Assembly (NCBI GenBank): GCA_947359465.1 | Contig: OX375873.1 | Span: forward strand, 89,086,478-89,150,477 | From: Metellina segmentata | Taxonomy: Eukaryota; Arthropoda; Arachnida; Araneae; Tetragnathidae | Direction: 5' to 3' | DNA: 64,000 nt | In this document: one piece after another, positions 53,449-63,851 of the stretch | How the letters are laid out: each line of letters starts with the position of its first letter | How positions within the stretch are numbered: position 1 is the first letter of the stretch | Translations under genes and position numbers: made by a program | Notes under the pieces: generated by a model | The model's database searches: none | Told to the model about the DNA's origin: nothing | Seen by the model: the letters and a program-made list of their open reading frames with translations, nothing else

Positions 53449-54910
53449 CAGGGTGTTTCGAAACTCATGGGCAAAAATGTAAGGGGTGATAGAAAACATC
53501 TAAACAAGCAATTTTCATCCTACAATGCATGGGCGGAGAGCAAGCGGTGAACCGCTAGGAGGTATCCGCCGTTACTGTCACATGAAAGAACGAAACACCA
53601 AACGGATAGAGGAGGTACTACATAATTTTATTGACAGCATGTGTGGCAAAATTACAGAAACTACTCAAAAGAGCAACCGCCTGCGGTAATGCAGATGTTA
53701 CACCTGTGACGTAGCGAGCGGCGCACTTTTTCAAACACACCCGGCATGTCTCGGACGACACCGGCAGTAACAGAAATCCTGGCAACTAGGTCCTCATCGG
53801 AGTCGATGGGGCTTTCGTATACAAGACTTTACAAATTGTCCCACAGGAAAAAGTCCAGACAGGAGAGATCGGGTGACCGTGCCGGCCAAGGTGTGGGCCC
53901 ACTCGACCAATTCATCGCCCTGGGAATTTAGCGTCTAAAGCGCTCCGCCCATTCAAGCTGTAATGGGGTGGTGCTACGTCATGCTGAAACCACATACGTG
54001 CTTGTATGTTGGCTGCAACAGGTTGAAGTAAGTCTGGTAATACCTGCTGTAAAAATGTGAGGTATGTTCTGCTGTCTAGTCGGAATGGTAGAAGGTATGG
54101 GCCGATCAAATGGCCACCCACAGTTCCAGTCCAAACATTTACGCTGAAACGATTCTGATACGCATGAGGACGTGTGTCGTACGGATTGTTAGATGCCTAC
54201 ACATGAAGGTTGTGTGTATTAGAAATACCTTCACGAGTAAAGGCGCATTCATCAGTGAATAATATATGTGCTCTAAAATCAGGCTGCGCTGCTAGCTGTT
54301 ACAAAAACCAACGTGCAAACTGGACACGTGGCGCATAATTTGCAGGTATCAAGGCTTGCACTTTTTGTGCATTGTAGGGGTGTAATCCTTCTTCCCGTAG
54401 CACTCGCCAAACAATCAAGCGGGGCACATTTACGGCACGGGAAACCTTTCGCGTGCTTATATCCGGACGATCTTCCACTCTGCATAATGTCCTCTACAAC
54501 TTGTGGCGTCCGCACACAACCTGCAACGCCCTGCATCATGCATGCCGGTGACAAAGGATCCCGTCTCGTACAGACACCGATGCAATCGCTCGAACATATT
54601 TCGGTCTGGTACGTGTCTTCTCGGGAAACGATGCCTGTACAGTCTTCCGGCTTCCTCAGCATTCCAATTCACAAGACCATACACAAAATGCATGTCCGCC
54701 TTTTCCTGATTACTATACGTCGCTATGCCTTCTGAAATCCACGGTAGAAATGACGATGTGTAAGAAAACTCGTGCGATATGCATTCCATTACAGCGCCGT
54801 CTAGCGGTTCACCTCTTGCTCTCAGCCTATGCATTGTATGTTGAAAATTGCTTGTTTAGATGTTTTCTATAACCCCTTAAATTTTTGCACATGAGTTTCG
54901 AAAGACCCTG
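53449..54910 (-). mobile_element. IS630/Tc1-mariner superfamily transposon with ~115-bp inverted repeats
   Basis: Left end CAGGGTGTTTCGAAACTCAT and the complement of the right end CAGGGTCTTTCGAAACTCAT match, and the similarity continues for about 115 bp through ACATCTAAACAAGCAATTTT and GAGCAAG.GGTGAACCGCTAG. TA flanks at 53447-53448 and 54911-54912. The full-length 1.46-kb copy has a broken transposase on the minus strand. Confidence 0.88.
53661..54726 (-). pseudogene. DDE transposase (IS630/Tc1-mariner type), broken
   Basis: The minus strand opens ATYSNQEKADMHFVYGLVNW, with ATA at 54726-54724 where the family has its ATG, then AGRLYRHRFPRRHVPDRNMF and FERLHRCLYETGSF (helix-turn-helix). After a frameshift the middle is degenerate. 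The catalytic part is GPYLLPFRLDSRTYLTFLQQ and ARMWFQHDVAPPHYSLNGRS (second aspartate in QHD), then FPGRWVGPH, then LDFFLW with the third acidic region. It ends CSFE before TAG at 53663-53661. The lost start and frame changes make it inactive. Confidence 0.82.
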
Positions 54911-54912
54911 TA

Positions 54913-55236
54913 TATCAGGTTGAAACCGACATAATTATAAATTTTTATTTTACGAACATCACACCACATACACGTTACAACGACAGAGACACAAAGCACA
55001 CTACTAGCATACAAAGAAGTAAGTGTTACATACAATTGCGAATTGAATCTAAAAGTAATCTACAGGAACGGTTTAAGAAGTGAGAAGCGATACTAAAGGG
55101 AGTAAGAACTAAAGCTGCAGTTCTTTATTTCCCACCGTCAAGGCCGTTGAAAATGGTGGCGCTGTTTAAGGCGCCGCTAGGTCTTACTTTTCATAGTCTA
55201 CGGTCTTATGTCACTGCAATCATTGTTATTCATAGG
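54913..55236. other. Spacer without recognised gene
   Basis: No features other than ordinary AT-rich sequence and a short GC-richer patch (GGTGGCGCTGTTTAAGGCGC). Confidence 0.4.
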
Positions 55237-55700
55237 TATAGGCCCAGGTGCAGAATTATATTCAGTGTTCTGCAACACAACTCCAAGCAATTGCAATTGT
55301 TCTTGCAGGCATTTTGTCCGAATTTTGAAAACTGAAGTCAAATCAAAAACAGACGTAAAATACAACTATCGGCTAAATATGTGTTACATATTAAAAAAAT
55401 AACTGATTTACTTTATTTAAAACCAAGGAATACTTTCAGAATTTTCAATTCTGTCGATAGCTTTTGAAGTTAAATATTTCGTCATTGACATAGAAGATGT
55501 GGTATTTATAAAGTGTTTGTGTAATTTGGGCGGTGTAGGAAAGTTGTGTTCCGTAGCTAAAAAAGAAAAATATGTGTCATGGAGCGCGCTTTGTACTACA
55601 AAACAATGTATCTTATAAATGAAAAAAAATAACCAAAATTTTGAAAAAATTTCTCTTGTGACGTACGTCGGAGTTTTAACCACTTTCTGATCCCGGGGAT
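55237..55700 (+). repeat. Dispersed repeat family, copy 2
   Basis: It aligns in direct orientation with 39670-40190. Shared blocks include CAGTGTTCTGCAACACAACT, AATTTTGAAAACTG, TTTATTTAAAACCAAGGAAT and GTCATTGACATAGAAGATGT. The flanking ~45-bp direct repeats seen at copy 1 are absent here. The class is unknown. Confidence 0.6.
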
Positions 55701-56093
55701 ATAGGGAGGGGCCAAATATGGATAGATGGAAAGTACGAGAGCGATACTCACCGACTTCTTTCGGGCATTGTAGACTGGGGTGCCTCTGATTTAGGAAGTC
55801 CTATCAAAACGACGATTTTCCAGCGACAGGGATAACTTTTTAAGGTTTCCCTTGTGGTTATATCAATGAGCTCTTTCTTTACATCCACTCACATCGTTTT
55901 ACATATCCTTCTGCTTTCCAAGAGATTCCCAGTTTCTGTTTTGCCAGTTGCTTTCCCCAAATAAATATTGCGTTATACCCAAAGCTCTTACCAATGCCAG
56001 CATGTTCTCTGGTTCACCTTTATTCAATCACTGGCTGCTTGACCTTCTCAATTTTTCGCATTCCCTATGATGTAAGTGATGTAAGTTCCCGAA

Positions 56094-57292
56094 CAGAGGC
56101 TGTTCGCACATTTTTTTAGACGATTTTGGTAAGCGGTAATAAAAAATCGTTTGCTGCAAAAGAAATAATTGCAGTTGTACTATGTTTTTAAAAGTCAAAA
56201 TTATCGTCTGCGGCTTGAGAGGTTTGTTTTTATTCAAAATGGCGTTTTTAACGAAGCAGTGGTTCGAAGGCTATATTTATGCTCTTTCCGAAGAGAAATA
56301 TTCATATTCCGTTACCCAAAAACGATGTGACAGTCATGGTTTTGTGATATCTAAAGCGTCAATAGGTAATATCATCAACAAGAAAGGAAAAAAAACGTCA
56401 AATTGGAGCCTCAAGTGGGACAAAAATTCCAAACAAGTATCCAAGGAAGAAACGGACATCTTCGACTATTGCAAAGGTACGTTGTTTAATGTTAAAAGAA
56501 AATCCCCCTGGTCAAAGGACAGTTGCAAAATCATTAAAATGCTCGGTGTCCATTGTAAACAAAATGATAAACGTTGATTTAAATCTTAAGAAAGCGAAAA
56601 AACGCAATATGCATCGTCTTTCTCCAAAGCATATCGCTGAACGCAGGACACGCTGCCGAATTCTATATGAGAAACACTTATCCAAAGAAAAATGGAAAAA
56701 AAATTGTCACAATAGATGAATCATGGGTGTATTTAAATGACTGCAGCAAAAAAAGTGCCATTTATTATCATAAAAGGGGAGAAAATAATTTAAATACATT
56801 ATTCACAGAATCGAAGTAAAGTTTTTCTAAGGGATTCATGATTGTTGCTGGTTTTTCATATAGTGGCAAGTTAGAAATAAAGAGAGTGGAAAAAAATGTC
56901 AAGATTAACTCCAAATACTATCAGGAACATATTTTATCGCCAATATTTCTGAATGAAATACCATCGCTTTACCCACACAGTGGCATCAATCTGTAGAACT
57001 CCATCAAGACAAAGCTAGCAGTCGCACATCAAAATCCAATGTAAATTTCTTAAAAGAAATGGAACAAAAAACCGGTATCAAGGCCATACCCTTCACTGAT
57101 ATCCCTACTAAATCATGGGATAGAATACCTCTTCTGACACTTCAAAGGGCATTATTATCCTGGAAATTACGGTGTCGAAAGATAGTTCAGAATAAGGGTT
57201 ATCAAATAGAACATTTAAAACACAAGAATTTTATGTAATTTAGTTTTGTGAATACAATATACATTGTCTAAAAAATGTGTGAACAGCCTTTG
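56094..57292 (+). mobile_element. Tc1/mariner-superfamily transposon, 1.2 kb
   Basis: Inverted ends CAGAGGCTGTTCGCACATTT (left) and CAAAGGCTGTTCACACATTT (complement of right end), followed by TTTTAGAC, bound a broken transposase. A TA follows the right end (57293-57294); the left flank is AA, so one target base has mutated or the target differs. Confidence 0.82.
56182..57238 (+). pseudogene. Tc1/mariner-superfamily transposase, frameshifted
   Basis: The N-terminal frame contains MAFLTKQWFEGYIYALSEEK and the helix-turn-helix-like DSHGFVISKASIGNIINKKG. A +1 frame then gives NPPGQRTVAKSLKCSVSIVN and KHIAERRTRCRILYEKHLSK. Another shift gives KKIVTIDESWVYLND, with the first catalytic aspartate. 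Later blocks are IVAGFSYSGKLEIKRVEKNV, ELHQDKASSRTSKSN (second aspartate) and IPFTDIPTKSWDRIPL near the third acidic position, ending HKHKNFM-like before TAA at 57238. At least three frame changes exclude function. The subfamily (D-to-D spacing) could not be fixed by eye. Confidence 0.8.
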
Positions 57293-57294
57293 TA

Positions 57295-58375
57295 GTTGAT
57301 GTTGGCTGTTGCTTTTATGCGCTGTCTTTCACATTTAAACTTATCACGCCATGGTAGCATTTTATAATGAAGTTTATTGCCTGAAATACACTGTTTATTG
57401 AAAATGATTGCGTTGTGCTCCAGCTTTTGCATCTAATTCAGAAAACGCAGAATAGGTATCTTTCTTTTATAAGAAGACTGTTAACATTCGATCCCTTTAG
57501 AGATGCAATAATTTTTATTACACATTGCTAAGTCTCTTTAATTATCGCATTACTTTTTAATCCTACTCAGGACTAATAGTATGTAATCAAATTACTAAAA
57601 TTGGTAGTTGTTTGCCATCAAAAGAAGCTAAGTCACGAAGCATTAATCGAGTTATCAAACGGATTTAAAAAATGCCGCATTATGCTATATAGAACGTTAC
57701 CCGTTTCCAAGACTAGTGCATAAACTTCTTTCATAACTAATTGATTTTGACATTATTGCTGAGCAACTTGTTTATGTAGATATATACGTTTAGCTTCGAT
57801 CAGTTTCTAAGCTTATAAACGCAATTTCATGTGTAATGTCCCCAATATGTTAGTTTCGCATATTGCCTGATGTTTATTTCATAAACTTCAATTACGTCGT
57901 ATATGCTTTTCTCATTTTAGATTTAACACGGATATGATGTGCTAGCTGAAATGTGGAAATTATCTAATAATGAAAAATTATGGGATCACTTAAGTTTCTT
58001 TTAAGAATAAATGCTTTTAAGGAGCGAGGCAGGATGAACACAACTGTTTGTTGAATAAAGTCACAAAATAGGACTTATCTTGAAAAATTCGTGGGTAAGT
58101 TGTTTATCACTGAGTGAAGAAATCTTTTAACTTTCAGAAGCATATTCATTATCGGTGTTGTATTTCTTCTCAAATAAACATTGGTTAGATTAATATGTTT
58201 TAAAAATTCGTACTAAATTATGTACGCTGCAAAGAAAGATTATCATTTTTAAGTGCATTTTCAATGCCTCTCTTGTTCTGGATAAGGTATTTGCAATGGC
58301 ATTACGCTTCAAAGCTATCATGGGTATGAAATGACGACTAGATTTTGCTAAAGAAACATGTTATCAAGAGGAGAT
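57295..58375. other. Gene-free AT-rich stretch
   Basis: No recognised features. Confidence 0.45.
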
Positions 58376-58379
58376 TTAT

Positions 58380-58460
58380 CCTCTAAGTAGTCTCAATGAG
58401 ATTTCTCCTCCATCAAGATCTTACCTATTTTAATAATCACGAGATACCTCGTAGAGACAA
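58380..58460 (+). repeat. Dispersed ~45-bp monomers
   Basis: GAGATTTCTCCTCCATCAAG, then ATCTTACCTATTTTAATAAT and CACGAGATACCTCGT. Followed by ACAACCACC, which also follows the monomers at 8800. Confidence 0.6.
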
Positions 58461-58624
58461 CCACCGGAGGAGAGATTAAAGAGGTCTAAGGAACTAAAAG
58501 AAAATGCCGAAGAATATTTTACCAATCCTATTTTAGCCGCCTAGATTCAATGCGGATTGTTTGTAAGGGTTAAATAATAAGAAGTTAAATAATTTTGTTC
58601 ACGATAATTAAATCCTCCAAGAGG

Positions 58625-58745
58625 ATTGAACAGGATGTCTCATCCGTCCAGATCTGATAAAGTTTGCTAATGCCGAGATATCTCGTCCATCAAGATCTGT
58701 ATAGCTTTGTTAATGACGAGATATATAGAGTAGGTAAACACTAGA
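58625..58745 (+). repeat. Dispersed ~45-bp monomers
   Basis: Two consecutive close units: GTCTCATCCGTCCAGATCTG...TTTGCTAATG, then GAGATATCTCGTCCATCAAG...TTTGTTAATGACGAGATA. These are the best monomers for defining the consensus. Confidence 0.7.
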
Positions 58746-58912
58746 AGGGTTAAATACATTATTTAGCAACCTTTAACTTTTATCCAAGCCGATATATTTA
58801 GCAAATAAGGCTTTAAAACTGGTTTGGATTTGATGCAGTTTCTGAGGAATTCAGTGTATTGAAAATGGAAAATTTCCAAACAGTTTCCCAAGAGAATTAT
58901 TAAGAGTGGGTT

Positions 58913-59272
58913 CCTAATATCGCCTACTGCTCCTATTACCACCCACCAGGCGAAATTATAAGCACCAATTAAAAACGAGTTGCTTGTAGAGCATGCATAC
59001 TTACCTTTGATATTTAATGTATTTTCATGTCATATAAACAAAATTATGATTTGGAAACACTTGCCTGGATATTCCCTGAATGGATTGAATTCTGAAAATA
59101 CGTTTATCACAGCCTCAAATACTTCAGATGCAGTATTGTTGTTTACATAACTGATAGGAAACTTGCTGGTGGCGCTACGTGTGGTAAAACCCTAGTACGT
59201 CAAGTTAACAGCATAAACTCATAGATGTCACGCATAGTAGCTTACAAACACTAGTAGGCGATATTAAGCACA
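58913..59272. repeat. Inverted repeat pair, possible MITE
   Basis: TAATATCGCCTACT (about 58918) is matched in reverse complement by AGTAGGCGATATTA (about 59252-59265). Spacing is about 330 bp and there is no coding. No target duplication was fixed. Confidence 0.4.
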
Positions 59273-59329
59273 GGGGCAATATTTGGAACACCTACCCCAA
59301 ATATTGATTCTGCTATTTGGTTAAGAGCA

Positions 59330-60810
59330 AATTGTAGCCTCAGTTCTTGTCTCAGACAAAGTGTCTGAGGTAATTTCTGTAGTTTCGTAAAGATTTCGCG
59401 TATTAAATGCATGATAAACTTCTACTGTATGAATGAATAATATTAATTAAATTAGGTAACAAAAATTAACTATGAATTTGATTCAGAAAAAGCTGCAGTT
59501 TCAGCTATTGCCCAGGACAAAGTATCTGAGGTTGATCCAGCAGTTCCTTAAGCTTTTGCATATTAAACAAATGAGAAATTTCTAAAAAAATGTAACAAAA
59601 GTCTTAAAAAATAATAAAAAATGAAGAAATGTTGGTGGATCAGGGCGTCATCAGGGAGGAGCCTGACCCAAACAACATAAAATGGTGTTTTCTACATATG
59701 AGCAGCATTAGGCTGAAAAAATTGCTCATACACTCCCCCAAACACCACCAAAAATCAAGTAAAACAAAAACAAAACAAAATACCAAAACAGAGCAGGAAC
59801 AGAACGAAATGAAACCCGAAGCCGCAGCCGGGATATCAACAACAACAAGCCTAAAAATTACCACCAAATGCCATCAATTACACAATCTAACTTATATGCT
59901 AACATCATACCTCCGATGCAATAAGTCCAAAAAAAAATACAAAAATACAAAAATAATATGAAAATCCCCAGCCCCTATTCAAAAATATATTCATAAATAG
60001 TAAAAAATAAAATTGAAAAGCAATTCTCATGGCTCTGAGGAAATTACGAAAAATAATTATTCATGGGTTGCGTAGGTGTTGATATTAATAAATGTTTCAA
60101 AAATATTATTAAAGAATGAATATGGCGCTTGCATGGGTAGTTTCCGAGTTTCGGTTTCTGGTTAATGCACCCCGGCTGTTTGGTTATTTTTTGTTATTTT
60201 GTGTGTGTTATGTTATTTTGTATATTTTATGTTATTATATATATATATATATATATATATAATACTGTATAATATAAAACAAACTGTAGTCTGATGTAGT
60301 CTAGAACAAGAAGTTTGAAATGGGTTCAAGAACCTTTAAATTCTTAATTTTAAGATTTCCTTTAATTATACAAATGAGAAACTGCAATCTAATTTAATAA
60401 TATTCATTGTACTAGATACTGAAAAGCAACTTTTAATTCTGCCGTCTGATTCAAAACGGACTATAGTCTCTGTTTTAGTCCAGGACAATCTGTCTGAGTT
60501 ATATTCTGTAGATTTTTTTCGATTTTATTGCAGTAAACAGATGAAAATTGTCTACCTTAATAAATGATATTAATTAAATTTGTGATAACACAAAAGTGAA
60601 ATATAATTCTGATATTTGATTCAGAATAAAGTGCACCATGGGTTTAGTCCAAGACAAGGAGTCTGAAGTAGGTTCTGCGTTTTCTTAAGGTTTCCTTGTA
60701 ATTCAACACGCGCGCGACTAATATTTATTAAGCTAGATAACAGAAAGTAATCCCGGAATTTGTATCAGAATTCAGTCAGCCTGTAGCGCCTGGTTTCTAG
60801 TCCAAGACAA
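59330..60810 (+). repeat. Diverged ~165-bp tandem repeat, interrupted
   Basis: Five or six units share (A/G)TCTGATTCA or TTTGATTCAGAA, TAGTCCA(A/G)GACAA, GTCTGAGGTT, TTCCTTAAG and ATATTAATTAAATT landmarks at roughly 150-180-bp spacing, at about 59330, 59490, 60290, 60470, 60640 and 60790. The stretch 59600-60270 does not show the unit and appears to be a later insertion or a degenerate section. It contains a poorly conserved 110-codon plus frame (59629-59961) and a (TA)n run at 60235-60262. Confidence 0.55.
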
Positions 60811-60814
60811 CTGC

Positions 60815-61560
60815 CACATCCATTTTAATGTTTATTATATTTAACTGAAACAATATCTTCCTCATCTCTCGCAGATACGCTCACTTTACTGAAGACGAAT
60901 TTACTTGCCTCATCCCATTCTAGATCGTCCAATATACAGCCAACAGAAACTGCATACGATTTTCCAGACTAATCATGACAGTGCATATATTAAACTCATT
61001 CGATTTCTCCGGAATTTCAGTTCGTGTGTCAGAAGAGGCTCCAAAGCATTCTTAGCCTGCCCCTCAGAACGCATTCGACGGGGCAGTAATTCTATTATGT
61101 GATGGTGTCTCGAAACTTAAAGTTCCAAATGGGAAACGGGATACTTGTCGCCCTGGGGCTGTGTTGCCAGAATACATCAACCACTGTGACATTATTCCAT
61201 TATTGCGCTGAATGATGGGCTTTACTGTGCTTTGACAATCATTTAATATCGTTGGATTGGGAGTGGAAATAATAAATGTAAGCGAGTGCAAACTGGAAAG
61301 TATTTCAACTAATTTTGCTGGAATTGAACGCATTGTGTATTGTTATAGATACATTTATATTCACTATGAGATGGATTTTTAGTGTAAGCAAACAAACCAG
61401 AGCGTCGGTTAGCACTTTACTTCCTCTATATGAGTGCTGCAGCATGGTACTTATCGGGGTTATCTTTAAATGTAATTTATTGCCATTTTGGTGATAAATT
61501 ACGTTTGATATGTTTTACGAGATATTTGGTGAACAGCTGATTGGCGTTGAACAATCAACT
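60815..61560. other. Gene-free stretch
   Basis: Two short frames (plus 60905-61102; minus 61064-61333) show no recognised motif. Confidence 0.4.
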
Positions 61561-61564
61561 ATCA

Positions 61565-62397
61565 TTTACAGTGATCACAAAATACCCGGAATGCTGTCAT
61601 GTAACAAAATATATAAATTTATTGGTCAGAATTCATTACATCTCCCTCAAAGTAATCTCCTCCGACTTCAATGCACTACCACTAATGTTTTTCCCTATCC
61701 TCAAAATATGCCTTAAAGTTGTTTTTGTGAAACCTTATCCAGGGTTCGTATCGCATTTTCTTTTATTGCATCAATGGACAAAAAACGGTGATCATGAAGA
61801 GGAAGTTTCAACCGTGGAAATAAGAAAAAGTCACTCGGTACCATATCAGGCGAATACGGAGCTTGTGGAACCGTATTTGCTGAATGCTTTGTCAAGAAAT
61901 TCCGAATAATAATTGGCTTTGTGAGAAGGCACATTCTTGATTCAAAACCCATGAGTTATTTAGCCACAATTCAGATAATTTAGGACAAATTGATTCATGA
62001 AAACTGTTCAAAACTCTCAAATAATAATCGTTATAAACCGTCTGACCTGTTGGTAGAAATTGATAATACACAACACCACGACAATCAAAGAAAACAGTCA
62101 ACATTACCTTGATTTTTGAGTTACTTTGACGTGATCTTTTCGGTCTTGCTTCACCTTTCAAGCACCATTCACTTGATTCTTGAGCTGTTTCTGTATCAAA
62201 AGCAGATCCAAGTTTCGTCAGCGGTAGTAATGTGTTTTAAAGAGCAATCGTCTTGAGAAAGCATATCTCGAGACACTACAACAGGTTGTTGCTTATGGAG
62301 CAAATTAAAATTTTTTGGAACAACTCGAGAAGCGACGCGCCGTCACCTTAAATGATGTTTCAAAATTGCTTGACAGGAACCAAATGATATAGGAACA
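61565..62397 (-). mobile_element. Mariner transposon, 3' half, interrupted by a Helitron
   Basis: The minus-strand coding runs leftward to a C-terminal GGDYFEGD block near 61640-61665. This is followed by the usual TATATTTTGTTACATGAC noncoding end and a CCGGGTATTTTGTGATCAC terminus near 61567. The right side stops abruptly at 62397, where a Helitron is inserted. The 5' half of the mariner was not found on the far side. Confidence 0.7.
61620..62340 (-). pseudogene. Mariner transposase fragment, frameshifted
   Basis: In order on the minus strand are VPKNFNLLHKQQPVVVSRDM, then ADETWICF with the first aspartate, EWCLKGEARPKRSRQSNSKI, KVMLTVFFDCRGVVYYQFLP, TVYNDYYLRVLNSF, and APYSPDMVPSDFFLFPRLKL with the last aspartate. 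The end is AIKENAIRTLDK and GGDYFEGD. The N-terminal DNA-binding domain is absent. Frame changes occur after DETWICF and between the YLRVL block and the PYSPD block. The central HDN motif is not readable (LNNSWVLNQECAF occupies its place). It is inactive. Confidence 0.83.
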
Positions 62398-63029
62398 CTA
62401 GGGGGCCCGCCCCCTGCTCGCTAAAGCTCGCCAACCCCCGGACGATTGCTTTGCAATCCTCATTGGTTCGCTGAGCGAACCTATGGTCGCTTCGCTCGCA
62501 TCAATGAAGACACGTGTCCTAGCTGAAAAGATTGTTTTCAAAATATGATACTCCAAAAAAAATATTTTTCAAATCTATATTTCCTGTATTACAGAAAATA
62601 TAAACAGTACCCTGGAATCAGAATTCAAATGAAAACTTTGAGCAAATTTTGAGTCGAAATGTGAGCGCTGCTTTGGAAATTGAATACCCAGTATGTTGTT
62701 TGTGTACATTTCCAGCACTCGCGAGTAACTCACACTCTTTTTCATTGAGTTTGTTGCCGAAAGTTGTAGTGCAAGCGTCTTGTTGAACTATAATTGTTGG
62801 TCCTGAAAAGGACCGTTTTTTAAATGGCACTGAAATGATCCTCCACTTTCTTTGATTTCTAATTCTAAACTGCAACAGCTCGACTAAAAGTCTTTTTTTT
62901 TCAATAAAATTTCATCCGATAACGCTATAAATTCAATTCGTGGTAAACAAACAATCGTACAATGTAGCCAAAACGCGATAACAAATAACGTCTTTTTTGC
63001 GTGCCACGTAAGAGAATTATATATATAGA
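62398..63029 (-). mobile_element. Helitron, 632 bp, inserted in mariner
   Basis: On the minus strand the element begins TCTATATATATAATTCTCTT at 63029 after host A and ends CTAG at 62398 before host T. A GGGGGC-GGG-CCCCC hairpin adjoins the CTAG end, followed inward by GGATTGC-AAA-GCAATC and GGTTCGCTCAGCGAACC hairpins. There is no target duplication, as expected. It carries a histone-type stem-loop and no helicase. Confidence 0.82.
62800..62815 (-). promoter_or_regulatory. Histone mRNA 3'-end-type stem-loop inside Helitron
   Basis: The minus strand reads GGTCCTTTTCAGGACC, an exact fit to the animal histone pre-mRNA stem-loop (6-bp stem GGTCCT/AGGACC, loop TTTC). The preceding AAAAAAC and following AACAATT fit the A/C-rich flanks. 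No histone coding sequence is recognisable upstream (62816-63029) in any frame. It may be a captured gene 3' end or a chance fold. Confidence 0.6.
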
Positions 63030-63048
63030 TGTTCAATAATGTCTCTAA

Positions 63049-63848
63049 AGGCGCGTTCTCACGTATCAAGTTTAATTGATCAATTATAATTGATCAATTA
63101 TAATTGATCAATAAAAGTTGAATACGACTTGAATCAGTTTTTGTTCACGCATTTCAATAGCAACTAACCAAGTTTCATTTTTAAAATGGCGTCGAATGCA
63201 GCTGTACGTGAAGCAGTACAGATAGTAAGTTTCGTTGAACGAACTAAATACAAATTTATGTAACACGAGAAGAAATCGTAAGAAACATCGTTTAGCAAGT
63301 TTAGCTTCAGAAAGTATATCAGATGGCTCCTGCGAATCATCGCATTGTTCTCTGCTGCATGCTCCATTTGAAACTGACGACGACTATTGAGTTGTCTGGA
63401 TTGAGAAGGTGAAAACGTAGGTGATGTTTTTAAGAGTTCCAATCGCTTTTGTCTTATTACAGTTTGAATTTTTTCCTGGCAGATGATTGCATCGAAAAGA
63501 GGCGTCTGTTTTAAGCATGACAGCGACAAATTTAACAAATATGTCGGATTAATAATCAGTCTAATTTTTATTACTTTGCACTACTTCATCAAATTGATCA
63601 ATTGAAACTCTTGCATCTTTATTTTTATATTATCTAGTCAGTGGTTATGATATAGTTCTGAAATTATTAGCATCACACTTATAGACCACTTGAGGCTCAT
63701 TTTTAAACTTTTTTATTTCTAAAAACAAAACAAAGATGCGCGTGACCAAATGAAAGCGAACTTGACTGTCAACTGAAGTTCACGCGTTTCAAAACAAGTT
63801 TCAAATTGAAAGCAGATGACGGATGACTCGTCACATGTGAACGCACTT
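63049..63848. mobile_element. ~0.8-kb TWA-type MITE (PIF/Harbinger-like)
   Basis: Left terminus AGGCGCGTTCTCACG follows TAA (63046-63048). The complement of the right terminus, AAGTGCGTTCACATG, is imperfectly matched and bounded by TTA at 63849-63851. Just inside the left end are three overlapping TTGATCAATTATAA-type palindromic units (63070-63110). The plus strand shows a short MASNAAVREAVQIVSFVERT frame, and the minus strand a 124-codon unrecognised frame. Transposase is absent. Confidence 0.55.
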
Positions 63849-63851
63849 TTA

